NCBI GenBank assembly: GCA_050698355.1
Contig: JBOHBN010000146.1
Location: 1-60,651, forward strand
From: JBOHBN01 sp050698355
GTDB taxonomy: Bacteria > Actinomycetota > Actinomycetes > Streptosporangiales > WHST01
Direction: 5' to 3'
DNA length: 60,651 nt
Position numbers and translations under genes: made by a program. Below, one piece after another: positions 17,664-25,919 of this stretch. A model generated the notes under the pieces. That model was not told where the DNA came from, made no database searches, and saw nothing but the letters and a program-made list of their open reading frames with translations. Numbering within the stretch: the stretch's first letter is position 1; each line of letters begins with the position of its first letter.

Positions 17664-19448
17664 ATGGTGCCTGCCATGACCACACTGCTCGAACGGCTCT
17701 TGCGCGCGCCGCAGACACGTGCCTATGACATCGACAGCACCGGCAGAATACTCCTCGGCGACGACAGCACCGGTGCGGTGGAGCTGGTCGAGCTGGAACC
17801 CGGCGGAGCCCCCCGGCGGCTCACCGATCTTGGCGAGTCGTGCCGGGGACGGTACCTTCCGGGCGAGCGGACGGTCGTCGTCGAGCACGACGACGGGGGA
17901 AGCGAACGCACCCAGCTGTCGCTGCTCCAACCGGACGGGCCCGGCGAGCTGGAGCCGTTGGTCCGCGATCCCGACCACGTGCACGTGCTGCTCGACGTGC
18001 TGCCCGGGCGCGTGGTCTACGCGACGAACCGGCGCAACGGCGTCGACTTCGACCTCGTCGCGCACGACCTGCGTGACGGCAGTGAGCGAGTGCTGTACGA
18101 CCGCGGTGGCTGGGTCGACGAGGCCGCGGTCTCTTCGGACGAGCAGTACGTGCTGCTGGGCCGTCCGGGAGCGCCGGCACGGTCGCAGCAGCTCCTCCTC
18201 GTCGAGGTATCGACCGGCCGGGTCAGCGAACTCTCGTCGCTCGACGAGCCCGCCGCGTACACCCGGTTTCGGTGGCTGCCGGACAGCAGCGGGTTCGTTG
18301 CGACGAGCGACGCCGGCAGGGAGTTCGCCGGGGTTGCGCGGTACGACCTGAGTGCCGCCAGCTGGCGGTGGCTCGCCACCGACGACGACCACGACCTCGT
18401 CGGCGTCCTGGACCCAGGCGGCGCCCGGCTGCTGGTCGTCACCCGCGACGACGGCGCCGACCGCGCGGCCGTCCACGACCCGAGCACGGGAGCCGTGCTC
18501 TCGCGGCTGGAGCTGGCGGCCGACGGAGTGATCTGCGGGCGCCTGGGCGAGCCGGTCTGGTCGCTGGCGGGCGGCATGCTCGCGGCGACTCGCGTGAGCC
18601 CGGCCGAGCCCGGTGGTGTCTACAGCTGGGACGGCGACGGGGTGGTCAGGCGCACCGAGCCGTCGCTGGACCCGTCCACTCTGGTCGCGCCGACCTCCCA
18701 CCGCGTGCCCGCATACGACGGCGAGGAGATCCCTTGTTTCGTGTACCGCGACGACAGGTGCGACGGCTCCGCGGTGCTGCTCATCCACGGCGGCCCCGCC
18801 AGCGCCTCCGCCCGTACCTGGGATCCGCTCACCCAGGCGCTGGTCTCGGCGGGCCACGCGGTCGTGGTGCCGAACGTGCGTGGCTCCACCACGTACGGGA
18901 AGCGATGGGCAGCGCTCGACGACGTGACGCTGCGGCTCGACTCGGTCGCGGACCTCGCCTCCCTACACCGGTGGTTGCCGGACGTGGGCCTCGATCCTCG
19001 CAGAGCCGCGCTGCTCGGCCAGTCGTACGGCGGCTACATGGTGCTCGCCGGTCTCACCATGCAGCCCGAGCTGTGGGCCGCCGGCGTCGACATCGTCGGC
19101 ATCTCGTCGTTCGTCACCTTCCTGGAGAACACCGCGCCATACCGCCGCGCGCACAGGGAACGCGAGTACGGGTCGCTCGCCCATGACCGGGACTTCCTCG
19201 AGCAGGCGTCACCCCTCACCCACATCGATGCCGTCCGCGCGCCGCTCCTCGTCGTCCACGGCGCGAACGATCCCCGCGTACCGCTCTCCGAGACGGAACA
19301 GCTCGTCGCGGCCGTACGGGAAAGAGGAGTCGAGTGCGAGCTACTCGTCTACGCGGACGAGGGGCACGGGCTGAAGAAGCTGCACAACCGGCTGGACGCC
19401 TACCCGAAGATGTTCGACTTCCTCGACCGCCACCTAGGGGTCGCCTAG
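17664..19448 (+). CDS. S9 family serine peptidase (prolyl oligopeptidase/acylaminoacyl peptidase type)
   Basis: This 594-residue protein has a beta-propeller-like N-terminal part (to about residue 350) and a C-terminal alpha/beta hydrolase domain. The triad is visible: Ser454 in GQSYGGY, Asp536 in HGANDPRVP and His568 in DEGHGL, with the oxyanion region HGGPASASARTW before them. It cleaves short peptides in the cytoplasm, probably after proline or from blocked N-termini. No signal peptide. The start is ATG 17664; ATG 17676 (MTTLLERL) is an equal alternative. It stands alone next to tRNA-Leu and convergent with the peroxiredoxin. Confidence 0.9.
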   Translation: MVPAMTTLLERLLRAPQTRAYDIDSTGRILLGDDSTGAVELVELEPGGAPRRLTDLGESCRGRYLPGERTVVVEHDDGGSERTQLSLLQPDGPGELEPLVRDPDHVHVLLDVLPGRVVYATNRRNGVDFDLVAHDLRDGSERVLYDRGGWVDEAAVSSDEQYVLLGRPGAPARSQQLLLVEVSTGRVSELSSLDEPAAYTRFRWLPDSSGFVATSDAGREFAGVARYDLSAASWRWLATDDDHDLVGVLDPGGARLLVVTRDDGADRAAVHDPSTGAVLSRLELAADGVICGRLGEPVWSLAGGMLAATRVSPAEPGGVYSWDGDGVVRRTEPSLDPSTLVAPTSHRVPAYDGEEIPCFVYRDDRCDGSAVLLIHGGPASASARTWDPLTQALVSAGHAVVVPNVRGSTTYGKRWAALDDVTLRLDSVADLASLHRWLPDVGLDPRRAALLGQSYGGYMVLAGLTMQPELWAAGVDIVGISSFVTFLENTAPYRRAHREREYGSLAHDRDFLEQASPLTHIDAVRAPLLVVHGANDPRVPLSETEQLVAAVRERGVECELLVYADEGHGLKKLHNRLDAYPKMFDFLDRHLGVA

Positions 19449-19451
19449 GGC

Positions 19452-19919
19452 TCAGCTGAGTTCGCGCAGCACCCGGGCGACGTGGCCGGTCGCCTTGACG
19501 CCGTACATGGCACGCTCGATCGTGCCCTGCTCGTCGACCAGGAACGTCGAGCGGATGACGCCGACCACCGTCTTGCCGTAGTTCTGCTTCTCGCCGTACG
19601 CGCCGTATGCCTGCATCACCTCGCGGTCGGCGTCGGAGAGCAGCGGGAAGGTCAGCGCCTCCTGCTTCTGGAACTCGGCGAGCTTGTCCGGCGGGTCCGG
19701 GGAGATGCCGACGACTGCGTAGCCGGCGCCGTCCAGGTCGCCCAGGTTGTCACGGAAGTCGCACGCCTCGGTCGTGCACCCGGGTGTCATGGCAGCGGGG
19801 TAGAAGTACACGACCACCTTGCGACCGGCGTAGTCGCCGAGCGCGACCGTGGCGCCGTTGGCGTCGGGCAACGAGAATGCTGGTGCGGGGTCCCCTGGTG
19901 CGAGGCGTGCGTTCGCCAC
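19452..19919 (-). CDS. bcp: Thioredoxin-dependent peroxiredoxin, Bcp/PrxQ type
   Basis: This 155-residue cytoplasmic thiol peroxidase reduces peroxides. The peroxidatic Cys48 is in PGCTTEACDF and the resolving Cys53 lies five residues on, the C-x4-C arrangement of the Bcp/PrxQ class. KVVVYFYPAAMTPGC and TFLVDEQGTIERAMYGVKATGH are family-typical. The GTG at 19919 is chosen because AGGAGGA lies 8 nt upstream and the family N-terminus (LAPGDPAPAFSLPDANG) follows. It ends 3 nt from the convergent S9 peptidase stop, leaving no room for an intergenic terminator. Confidence 0.93.
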   Translation of the reverse strand: MANARLAPGDPAPAFSLPDANGATVALGDYAGRKVVVYFYPAAMTPGCTTEACDFRDNLGDLDGAGYAVVGISPDPPDKLAEFQKQEALTFPLLSDADREVMQAYGAYGEKQNYGKTVVGVIRSTFLVDEQGTIERAMYGVKATGHVARVLRELS

Positions 19920-20049
19920 GTGTTCCTCCTGGCCGTCGGGTCGTGTGTGGGAAAGGGTATCCGGGTAGGGCGGCGTGTACGTTCGGTACAGGTCAGCGGC
20001 ACCGTGATAAGACCGAACCGGAAGTGGCCACGAACGAGAGGAGCCTGCC

Positions 20050-21096
20050 GTGCGTGCGATGACCGTCGTGCCGGGACAGCCGGACTCCGCGGGTGTCAGC
20101 GACATGCCAGAGCCGCCGGAGAGCGACGGTGCGTTGCTCGTGCAGGGTGAGCTGGTGGGCATCTGCGGCACCGACGCCGAGATCGTCCATGAGGGTTACG
20201 GGGTCATCCCCGATGGCCAGGACCGGCTCGTGCTCTGCCACGAGTCGCTCGGCCGCGTGCTGGAGGCCCCCGAGGGTTCCGGGTTCGCCGCGGGCGACCT
20301 GGTCGCCGGGATCGTACGCAGGCCCGACCCCGTACCGTGTCGCAACTGCGCGCAAGGGGAGTGGGATTTCTGCCGCAACGGCAAGTACACCGAGCGGGGG
20401 ATCAAGGAACGCAACGGGTACGGGTCGACCCGCTGGCGCGTCGAGCCCGAGTTCGCGATCCGCCTCGACCCGTCGCTCGGTGACCTCGGCGTGCTCGTCG
20501 AACCGACGAGCGTGGTCGCGAAGGCGTGGGACGTCGCCACCAGGCTCGGTGCGCGCGCGACCTTCGAGCCGGAGAAGGTGCTCATCACCGGCGCCGGGCC
20601 CATCGGACTGCTCGCCGCGTTGATCGGCGTCCAGCGCGGGCTCGACGTGCACGTGCTCGACCTGGTGACCGACGGCCCGAAGCCCCAGCTCGTCGCCGAC
20701 CTCGGCGGGACGTACCACAGCGGAGGCGTGGACGCGCTCGACTTCGAAGCCGACCTGGTCATCGAATGCACGGGTGTGGGCAAGCTCGTGTTCGACATCG
20801 CCGAGCAGTGCGCGCCGAACGCGGTGATCGCGCTCACGGGGATCTCCGCGGGTAGCCCGGTCTCGGTCGACCTCTCCCAGGTCAACAAGAGTTGGGTGCT
20901 GGAGAACACGGTGGTGTTCGGTTCGGTGAATGCGGGTAGAGGGCACTACGATATGGCGGCCAGCGCGCTCGCCAGGGCGGACGAGGCGTGGCTGCGCCGG
21001 CTCATCAGCCGGCGGGTCCCGCTCGGCGACTGGCCGGCGGCGTTGCGCAAGGGGCACGACGACGTGAAGGTGGTTGTAGAGCTGGGATCCTCCTAG
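20050..21096 (+). CDS. Zinc-dependent medium-chain dehydrogenase, glucose 1-dehydrogenase-like
   Basis: This 348-residue MDR-family oxidoreductase has catalytic zinc ligands Cys39 (GICGTD) and His64/Glu65 (CHESLG), and a Rossmann motif GAGPIGLLAA. The layout, with the WRVEPEFAIRLDPSLGDLGVLVEPTSVVAKAW stretch split over two segments, resembles archaeal-type glucose/galactose dehydrogenases. The structural zinc loop keeps three cysteines (97, 100, 108) but the usual first one is replaced (PDPVPC). Starts with GTG at 20050 after GAGGAG. The sugar substrate is a family-based guess. Confidence 0.82.
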   Translation: MRAMTVVPGQPDSAGVSDMPEPPESDGALLVQGELVGICGTDAEIVHEGYGVIPDGQDRLVLCHESLGRVLEAPEGSGFAAGDLVAGIVRRPDPVPCRNCAQGEWDFCRNGKYTERGIKERNGYGSTRWRVEPEFAIRLDPSLGDLGVLVEPTSVVAKAWDVATRLGARATFEPEKVLITGAGPIGLLAALIGVQRGLDVHVLDLVTDGPKPQLVADLGGTYHSGGVDALDFEADLVIECTGVGKLVFDIAEQCAPNAVIALTGISAGSPVSVDLSQVNKSWVLENTVVFGSVNAGRGHYDMAASALARADEAWLRRLISRRVPLGDWPAALRKGHDDVKVVVELGSS

Positions 21097-21173
21097 GAAA
21101 CCGAGGGCGTGCCGCGTTGGTGCGCAGGGCACAGATGCCGGATACTGTGCCGACGACCGTGAAGGGGGAAGCC

Positions 21174-21566
21174 GTGGGCGACACCGCCGGGAGCGCGGGC
21201 GACGCGGAGCGTCAGATCGTGCAGGCGCGAGAGGATCTCGCGCAGTCGATCGATGAGCTCGTCGACCGCGTACACCCCAAGAAAGCGGCGCAGCGCAGCA
21301 TGGCCCAGCTCAAGGCACGGATGGGGCTGGCCAAACAGCGCTCCGTCACCAAGGCGCAGGATCTGAAAGAGGTCACGGCGGGCAAGACCGAGGAGCTGAA
21401 GCAGCGCTCGGTCGAGGTGACCCAGCAGGGCAGGCATGCGATCGAGCAGAACCCCGGCTCCGGCGAGGGCGGGCTGCCTATCCGCAGGGAGTACGCGATC
21501 GCCGCGGGAGTCGTGGTGGGCGTGGGGGCCGTCGTGCTCATCGTGTGGCTGCGCCGCCGCTCGTAG
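21174..21566 (+). CDS. DUF3618-type membrane protein
   Basis: This 130-residue protein has an N-terminal helical segment (AERQIVQAREDLAQSIDELVDRVHPKKAAQ) typical of DUF3618, charged coiled-coil-like middle, and one C-terminal membrane helix (YAIAAGVVVGVGAVVLIVWL) ending RRRS, so the bulk is probably cytoplasmic. The function is unknown; such proteins often sit near envelope stress genes in actinobacteria. GTG at 21174 is preferred because AGGGGGAA precedes it; ATG at 21135 (13 residues longer) lacks a good ribosome-binding site. A palindrome follows the stop. Confidence 0.75.
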   Translation: MGDTAGSAGDAERQIVQAREDLAQSIDELVDRVHPKKAAQRSMAQLKARMGLAKQRSVTKAQDLKEVTAGKTEELKQRSVEVTQQGRHAIEQNPGSGEGGLPIRREYAIAAGVVVGVGAVVLIVWLRRRS

Positions 21567-21582
21567 GCCGTACACCTGTCCG

Positions 21583-21640
21583 AGTGATCATGAAGGATCG
21601 TCGTTGCTATAGCTAGCTACGACGATCCTTCATGATCACT
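21583..21640. repeat. Dispersed palindrome, copy 1 (58 bp)
   Basis: The left arm AGTGATCATGAAGGATCGTC is the exact reverse complement of the right end of the element; the centre reads GTTGCTATAGCTAGCTAC. It begins 16 bp after the DUF3618 stop and before the GroES-like gene. Two related copies occur at 23856 and 28587. It would form a very stable stem in RNA and may terminate transcription from either side. Confidence 0.8.
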
Positions 21641-21708
21641 TGAGCGGGCCGGTCGGCCTGGCCGGGGGCGCGTCGACGTTCCCGTACCGACCTGGATACC
21701 GTCGTTTC

Positions 21709-22062
21709 GTGAGCCAGACCTCGCACGCACCCGCCACGCTCGGCAGCGGACTGCCGATCCGGCTGCTGCACGACCGCGTACTCGCGCACGTGGCCACTCC
21801 CGACGGTGAGCGGCGGTCGTCGGGCGGGTTGGTGATCCCGGCGACCGCGTCCATGGGCAAGCGGCTTGCATGGGCGGAGGTCGTGGGAGTCGGCAACAAC
21901 GTACGGGCCATCAAGGTCGGCGACCAGATCCTGTTCGACCCCGAGGACCGCGCCGAGGTCGAGGTGCGCGGCGTCGACTACGTGCTGCTGAAGGAACGCG
22001 ACGTGCATGCCGTCGCCGCGGAACGCCTCGAGGACGGCGAGAGCACCGGCCTCTACCTCTAG
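21709..22062 (+). CDS. GroES-like co-chaperonin family protein
   Basis: The 117-residue protein has the Cpn10 beta-barrel pattern: IRLLHDRVLAHV, GGLVIPATA, a VVGVGNNVRAIKVGDQILFDPE core and YVLLKERDVHAV. It is longer than classical GroES (about 95-100) and lacks an adjacent groEL. In actinobacteria a divergent, unlinked GroES-like protein of this size is recurrent; whether it caps GroEL is unknown. GTG at 21709 is inferred from where the conserved part begins. Confidence 0.8.
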   Translation: MSQTSHAPATLGSGLPIRLLHDRVLAHVATPDGERRSSGGLVIPATASMGKRLAWAEVVGVGNNVRAIKVGDQILFDPEDRAEVEVRGVDYVLLKERDVHAVAAERLEDGESTGLYL

Positions 22063-22143
22063 ACCTCTGGCGCCCCGGCTCGCACCCCTGGTAGGCGGCG
22101 CGGAGAGGCCGTACTGTGCTGATCGCTACTAAGTCGACTCTGC

Positions 22144-22187
22144 AGTAGCCCTTTGTGCAGGTCTGAACGCTGTATCAGGGGGCTACT
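22144..22187 (+). terminator. Hairpin followed by TTT, downstream of the GroES-like gene
   Basis: The arms AGTAGCCC and GGGCTACT pair and are followed by TTTC. It lies 82 bp after the GroES-like stop and 73 bp before the acyl-CoA ligase start, so a weak intrinsic terminator or a leader stem of the ligase mRNA are both possible. Confidence 0.45.
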
Positions 22188-22259
22188 TTCGAGCCGATTA
22201 GTATCGTGTTGACTTGCCGAGCTCCGCTTGGCCGCACTGGCTGCCCGCGAGGAGAAGTG

Positions 22260-23831
22260 ATGGACGTTCCACTGACCCCACTGGAGTTCGCCCGGCGCGC
22301 CCGGAGGCTGTACCCCGAACGCGAGGCCGTGGTCGACGGCGACCTGAGGTTCTCGTACGAGCAGTTGTTCGATCGCTGCGACCGGTGGTCGGCGGTGCTT
22401 CAGGGCATGGGCGTCGTCAAGGGCGACCGGGTGGCGTACGTCGCTCCGAACACCCACGCGCAGCTCGAGTCGTTCTACGCCGTGCCGCAGCTCGGGGCCG
22501 TCCTGGTCCCGATCAACTACCGGCTGTCCGCCGACGACATCGCCTACATCGTGAACCACTCGGGCGCCCGCGTGCTGTGCGTACACGCCGACCAGCTCGA
22601 CACGCTCGACAAGGTCCGCGACCAGCTCCCCAGCGTCGAGCGGTTCGTGGCGCTGGAGGACGCCCACGACGGCTGGGAGGACTACGAGGCGCTCATCGCG
22701 GGCTTTGGGTCGGAGTTCACGCGGCCCGACGTCGCCGAGACCGACCTGTTGACGATCAACTACACGAGCGGCACCACCGCGCGCCCCAAGGGCGTCATGA
22801 TCACGCACCGCAACGCGTACATGAACACGGTGGGCACGCTACTGCACCTGCGGGTCGGCGTCGGTGACCGGTACCTGTGGACGCTGCCCATGTTCCACGC
22901 CAACGGCTGGACGTACACCTGGACCGTCACGGCCGCAGCGGCGACGCACGTGTGCCTGCGCGCGGTCGAGCCTGCGCGCGTGTTCGAGCTGATCCGTACG
23001 GAAGGTGCCACCTGGCTGTGCGCGGCACCCACCGTGCTGATCGCGCTCGCGGGCGCCCCGGCCGAGGTGCGCGGCACTGTTCCCGCCGGGGTACACGTGG
23101 TCACTGCGGGCGCGTCTCCCGCCGCGGCGACCATCGAGCGCCTGGAGCAGGACCTCGGTTGGGAGGTCACGCACATCTACGGTCTCACCGAGACCGCACC
23201 CTTCATTCTCGTCTGCGAGCCCCGGCCCGAACACGACGGGCTCGGGACCAAGGAGCGTGGTGACCTCAAGGCACGCCAGGGCGTCGAGTTGATCACGTCC
23301 GGCGAGCTCAAGGTCGTCCGCGACGACGGCAGTGACGTGCCGTGGGACGGCGCGACGATCGGCGAGATCATCGTGCGCGGCAACGTCGTGATGGACGGGT
23401 ACTTCCACGACCCCGAGGCGACCGAGAAGGTCATGGGTGACGGGTGGTTCCACACCGGCGACGCGGCGGTGACCCACACGGACGGCTACGTCGAGATCCA
23501 GGACCGGCTCAAGGACGTCATCATCTCCGGCGGCGAGAACATCTCCTCGATCGAGGTCGAGGGCGTCCTGCTGCGGCACCCGGCGGTACGCGAGGCGGCG
23601 GTCGTCGGCGTCCCGCACGAGAAGTGGGGCGAGACCCCGGAAGCGTTCGTCGTCCTCGCCGACGGCGGCTCGGCCACCTCCGAGGAGATGATCGCGTTCG
23701 CCCGTGAGCACCTCACCCACTTCAAGGCGCCCACCGCGGTGAGCTTCGTCGACGAGCTCCCCAAGACGGCGACCGGCAAGATCCAGAAGTTCGTACTCCG
23801 CGGCGGTGCGCCCGCCATCTCCCGCCAGTAG
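22260..23831 (+). CDS. Acyl-CoA synthetase (AMP-forming, medium/long-chain type)
   Basis: This 523-residue ANL-superfamily enzyme activates a carboxylic acid with ATP to the acyl-adenylate and then to the CoA thioester. Motifs: P-loop YTSGTTARPKGV, MFHANGW, IYGLTETAP, the hinge DRLKDVIISGGENISS and the C-terminal catalytic lysine in PKTATGKIQK. Start ATG 22260 follows GAGGAGAAG. Motifs fit fatty- or aromatic-acid ligases; the exact acid is not predictable. It is convergent with the Lrp regulator, with a palindrome between the stops. Confidence 0.9.
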   Translation: MDVPLTPLEFARRARRLYPEREAVVDGDLRFSYEQLFDRCDRWSAVLQGMGVVKGDRVAYVAPNTHAQLESFYAVPQLGAVLVPINYRLSADDIAYIVNHSGARVLCVHADQLDTLDKVRDQLPSVERFVALEDAHDGWEDYEALIAGFGSEFTRPDVAETDLLTINYTSGTTARPKGVMITHRNAYMNTVGTLLHLRVGVGDRYLWTLPMFHANGWTYTWTVTAAAATHVCLRAVEPARVFELIRTEGATWLCAAPTVLIALAGAPAEVRGTVPAGVHVVTAGASPAAATIERLEQDLGWEVTHIYGLTETAPFILVCEPRPEHDGLGTKERGDLKARQGVELITSGELKVVRDDGSDVPWDGATIGEIIVRGNVVMDGYFHDPEATEKVMGDGWFHTGDAAVTHTDGYVEIQDRLKDVIISGGENISSIEVEGVLLRHPAVREAAVVGVPHEKWGETPEAFVVLADGGSATSEEMIAFAREHLTHFKAPTAVSFVDELPKTATGKIQKFVLRGGAPAISRQ

Positions 23832-23855
23832 CCCCGCACCCGGTCCCACATCCCG

Positions 23856-23907
23856 GTGATCATGAAAGATCGACGTAGCCACAGCTACGAGCATGTTTCA
23901 TGATCAC
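23856..23907. repeat. Dispersed palindrome, copy 2 (52 bp), between convergent genes
   Basis: Arms GTGATCATGAAA and TTTCATGATCAC are perfect; the centre is CGTAGCCACAGCTACGAG with inner stem GTAGC/GCTAC. It lies 24 bp past the acyl-CoA ligase stop and covers the stop codon of the convergent Lrp gene (23904-23906). A bidirectional terminator is the simplest reading. Confidence 0.8.
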
Positions 23908-24878
23908 GGTGGGTTTGGGGCGGACGGCAACGTGATGTACCCCCGCTTCAGGGTCCGCAGCTGCGTCGCCAGGTGCATGCCGCTGACGCCGGGCAGGCTG
24001 CCGATCGTGGACGTGGTGAAGTCGTAGACCGCGTCGAGTGACGGCAGGAACACTTCACCGAACAGCCCGACCTTGCCGAGGGTCATCTCCAGGTAGCGCA
24101 CTTCGCGGCACCCGGCGAGCTGCGCGGCGGCGGCCTTGAGATGCGGCGGTGCCACCTCGAGGCGCAGCAGCATCTCGGGCTGGAAGCCGAGCGTCCTGCC
24201 GGGCACGAAGGTCGCGACGTTGACACACCCGTGCCCGCGCAGTGCCTCGAAGCGACGCCGCACGGTGCTCTCGTGCACGCCGACGTCGTCGGCCAGGGCG
24301 GCGAACGAGCGCCGTGCATCGGCCGTGAGGGCGTCGAGTACCGCCTGGTCCACCTGGTCGAGGTCGTGTGGCGTCTCGCCGTGCAGGACCGGTGACACGG
24401 CGGGGCGGTCCGGGGCGCCGAGCAGGTCGCGTCCCCAGTCGTACGAGAGCTTGAAGGTACGCACGGTGGTCTCGGCGGACGTGGACTCCACGCCATCGAT
24501 GCGCTGGACGTCGTGGAGCAGCACGCGACCGAGGTCCTCGGCCGTGGGCACGGTCACCTGGCAGAAGACGTCGAACGTACCCGTCACCACGGAGAGCGAC
24601 CACACGTCCGCGCGGTCCGCGAGCGTGCGGGCGACGTCCAGCTGCCGGCCGCTGTGGCAGTTGATGAGGACGTTCGCGATGTGCCCGAGCCCCGCGCAGT
24701 GCGGCTCGCGGACCACCGCGACCGTGAGGTGGCCGTCGTCGAGCAGCCGAGCCGCCCGCCGGGCGACGGTGTTCTCCGACGCGCCCACGAGCGCTGCGAC
24801 CTCCCGCCAGCTCGCCCTGCCGTTCAGCTGCAGCGCCGCGGCGATACGGCGATCGAGGTCATCGAGTGGCGCCGTCAT
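23904..24878 (-). CDS. Double-length Lrp/AsnC family transcriptional regulator
   Basis: The protein has 324 residues, twice a normal Lrp. Two winged-helix plus ligand-domain units are joined: DLDRRIAAALQLNGRASWREVAALVGASENTVARRAARL at the N-terminus and QVDQAVLDALTADARRSFAALADDVGVHESTVRRRFEAL from about residue 180 (each broken up here into its helix-turn-helix), each followed by an AsnC-type sensor domain. Such tandem Lrp proteins are common in actinobacteria. ATG 24878 is preferred. It is divergent from the SDR-symporter-dipeptidase operon, which it probably controls in response to an amino acid or dipeptide. Its stop lies within a palindrome. Confidence 0.88.
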   Translation of the reverse strand: MTAPLDDLDRRIAAALQLNGRASWREVAALVGASENTVARRAARLLDDGHLTVAVVREPHCAGLGHIANVLINCHSGRQLDVARTLADRADVWSLSVVTGTFDVFCQVTVPTAEDLGRVLLHDVQRIDGVESTSAETTVRTFKLSYDWGRDLLGAPDRPAVSPVLHGETPHDLDQVDQAVLDALTADARRSFAALADDVGVHESTVRRRFEALRGHGCVNVATFVPGRTLGFQPEMLLRLEVAPPHLKAAAAQLAGCREVRYLEMTLGKVGLFGEVFLPSLDAVYDFTTSTIGSLPGVSGMHLATQLRTLKRGYITLPSAPNPP

Positions 24879-24969
24879 CTCGCGCGTATACCAAGCCAAT
24901 CCGTACGGATGCCTACTACCGTCAATATAGCCTCTATACATGCTCGAAGCCGTCATCTATGCTTTCAAT
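24879..24969. promoter_or_regulatory. AT-richer divergent promoter/operator region of lrp and the SDR operon
   Basis: This short divergent region is strikingly poorer in GC than the genes around it, with TCAATATAGCCTCTATAC and then CTATGCTTTCAATATGC. TATAGCCTCTATA is an imperfect inverted repeat of the AT-rich kind bound by Lrp proteins. The operator assignment is inference from position and composition. Confidence 0.4.
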
Positions 24970-25770
24970 ATGCTTGAGAATGTCGAGACGGCGTCGTCGG
25001 TAGCGGCTGGCGCGGTGGTGACCGGTGCCGCCAGCGGCATCGGCCGCGCCATCGCCTCACGCTTGACCGACGCGGGCCTCGCTGTCGTGGCGGTCGACCG
25101 CGACCCGGTCGACGACCCGTCGCTCGCGGACGCGTCGCTGCAGGCGGATCTGCTCGACGCCGAAGCGGTCGACAACGTCATCGACGCGTTGGCGCGTCGA
25201 CGGATCGGCGTGCTGGTGAACTGCGCGGGCATCTACCCGTCCACCCCCGCCGTCGACATCCCGCCGGAGGAGTGGCACGAGGTACTGGAGCTCGACCTCG
25301 CGGTGCCGTTCCGGCTGTCGCAGGCAGCGGCGCGGCACTGGATCGCTGCGGGCGAGCGCGGCGTCATCGTCCAGGTCTCGTCCACCGCCGCGCACACCAC
25401 CCGGCCGGGCATCGCCCACTACGCGGCCGCCAAGGCCGGCCTGTCCCAGCTCACCAGGGTGCTCGCGGTGGAGTGGGCGCGGTACGGCATCCGGGTCAAC
25501 GCCATCGGCCCGGGCCTCGTCGTGACCGACCACGCCGAGCAGCGCCTCTCCGGCGACCCCGCGGCTCGTACCGAGCACGCCCGCAAGCTCGAGCGCATTC
25601 CGATGGGCCGCACGGGGTCGCCGGAGGAGATCGCCGAGACGGTGGCGTTCCTGGTATCGCCGCGCGCGGAGTACATCACCGGCCAGACGCTGTACGTCGA
25701 CGGCGGCTACACCGCCGGGTTCCCGATGCCCGCACCGGCGGGTCCGCTCACCGAGCAAAGGAGCGCGTGA
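24970..25770 (+). CDS. Short-chain dehydrogenase/reductase (SDR)
   Basis: This classical SDR of about 266 residues has the NAD(P) motif TGAASGIGRAIA, NCAG (as VNCAGIYP), catalytic Ser in QVSSTAA, Tyr/Lys in YAAAKAGLSQ and the C-terminal GQTLYVDGGYT. It reduces or oxidises an unknown alcohol/ketone. The start is uncertain: ATG 24940 is also in frame, but 24970 gives the normal distance to the Rossmann motif and leaves the AT-rich block free as promoter. It is the first gene of an operon with a symporter and a dipeptidase. Confidence 0.85.
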   Translation: MLENVETASSVAAGAVVTGAASGIGRAIASRLTDAGLAVVAVDRDPVDDPSLADASLQADLLDAEAVDNVIDALARRRIGVLVNCAGIYPSTPAVDIPPEEWHEVLELDLAVPFRLSQAAARHWIAAGERGVIVQVSSTAAHTTRPGIAHYAAAKAGLSQLTRVLAVEWARYGIRVNAIGPGLVVTDHAEQRLSGDPAARTEHARKLERIPMGRTGSPEEIAETVAFLVSPRAEYITGQTLYVDGGYTAGFPMPAPAGPLTEQRSA

Positions 25771-25919
25771 TGTCCATCGAAGCCGGGCTCCTCGTCATGG
25801 TGGCCGCCTTCGTCGTGGTCTGGCTGGTGTTCGTCGTCTACGGCGAGGTCACGATCGCCCACGACCGCCGCCGCGACCGCGCCGAGCACCGCGAGTCCGG
25901 GGGTGGCGAGCGTGCTTGA
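25770..25919 (+). CDS. 49-residue single-span membrane protein, likely symporter accessory subunit
   Basis: The peptide has an N-terminal hydrophobic helix (LLVMVAAFVVVWLVFVVYG) followed by a very charged tail (DRRRDRAEHRESGGGERA). Its ATG overlaps the SDR stop as ATGA, and the symporter start lies inside its last codons, so it is embedded in the operon. Small one-helix proteins encoded directly before sodium:solute symporters are a known arrangement (DUF997/DUF4212-like or other small accessory proteins); I cannot match this one to a specific family. Confidence 0.7.
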   Translation: MSIEAGLLVMVAAFVVVWLVFVVYGEVTIAHDRRRDRAEHRESGGGERA

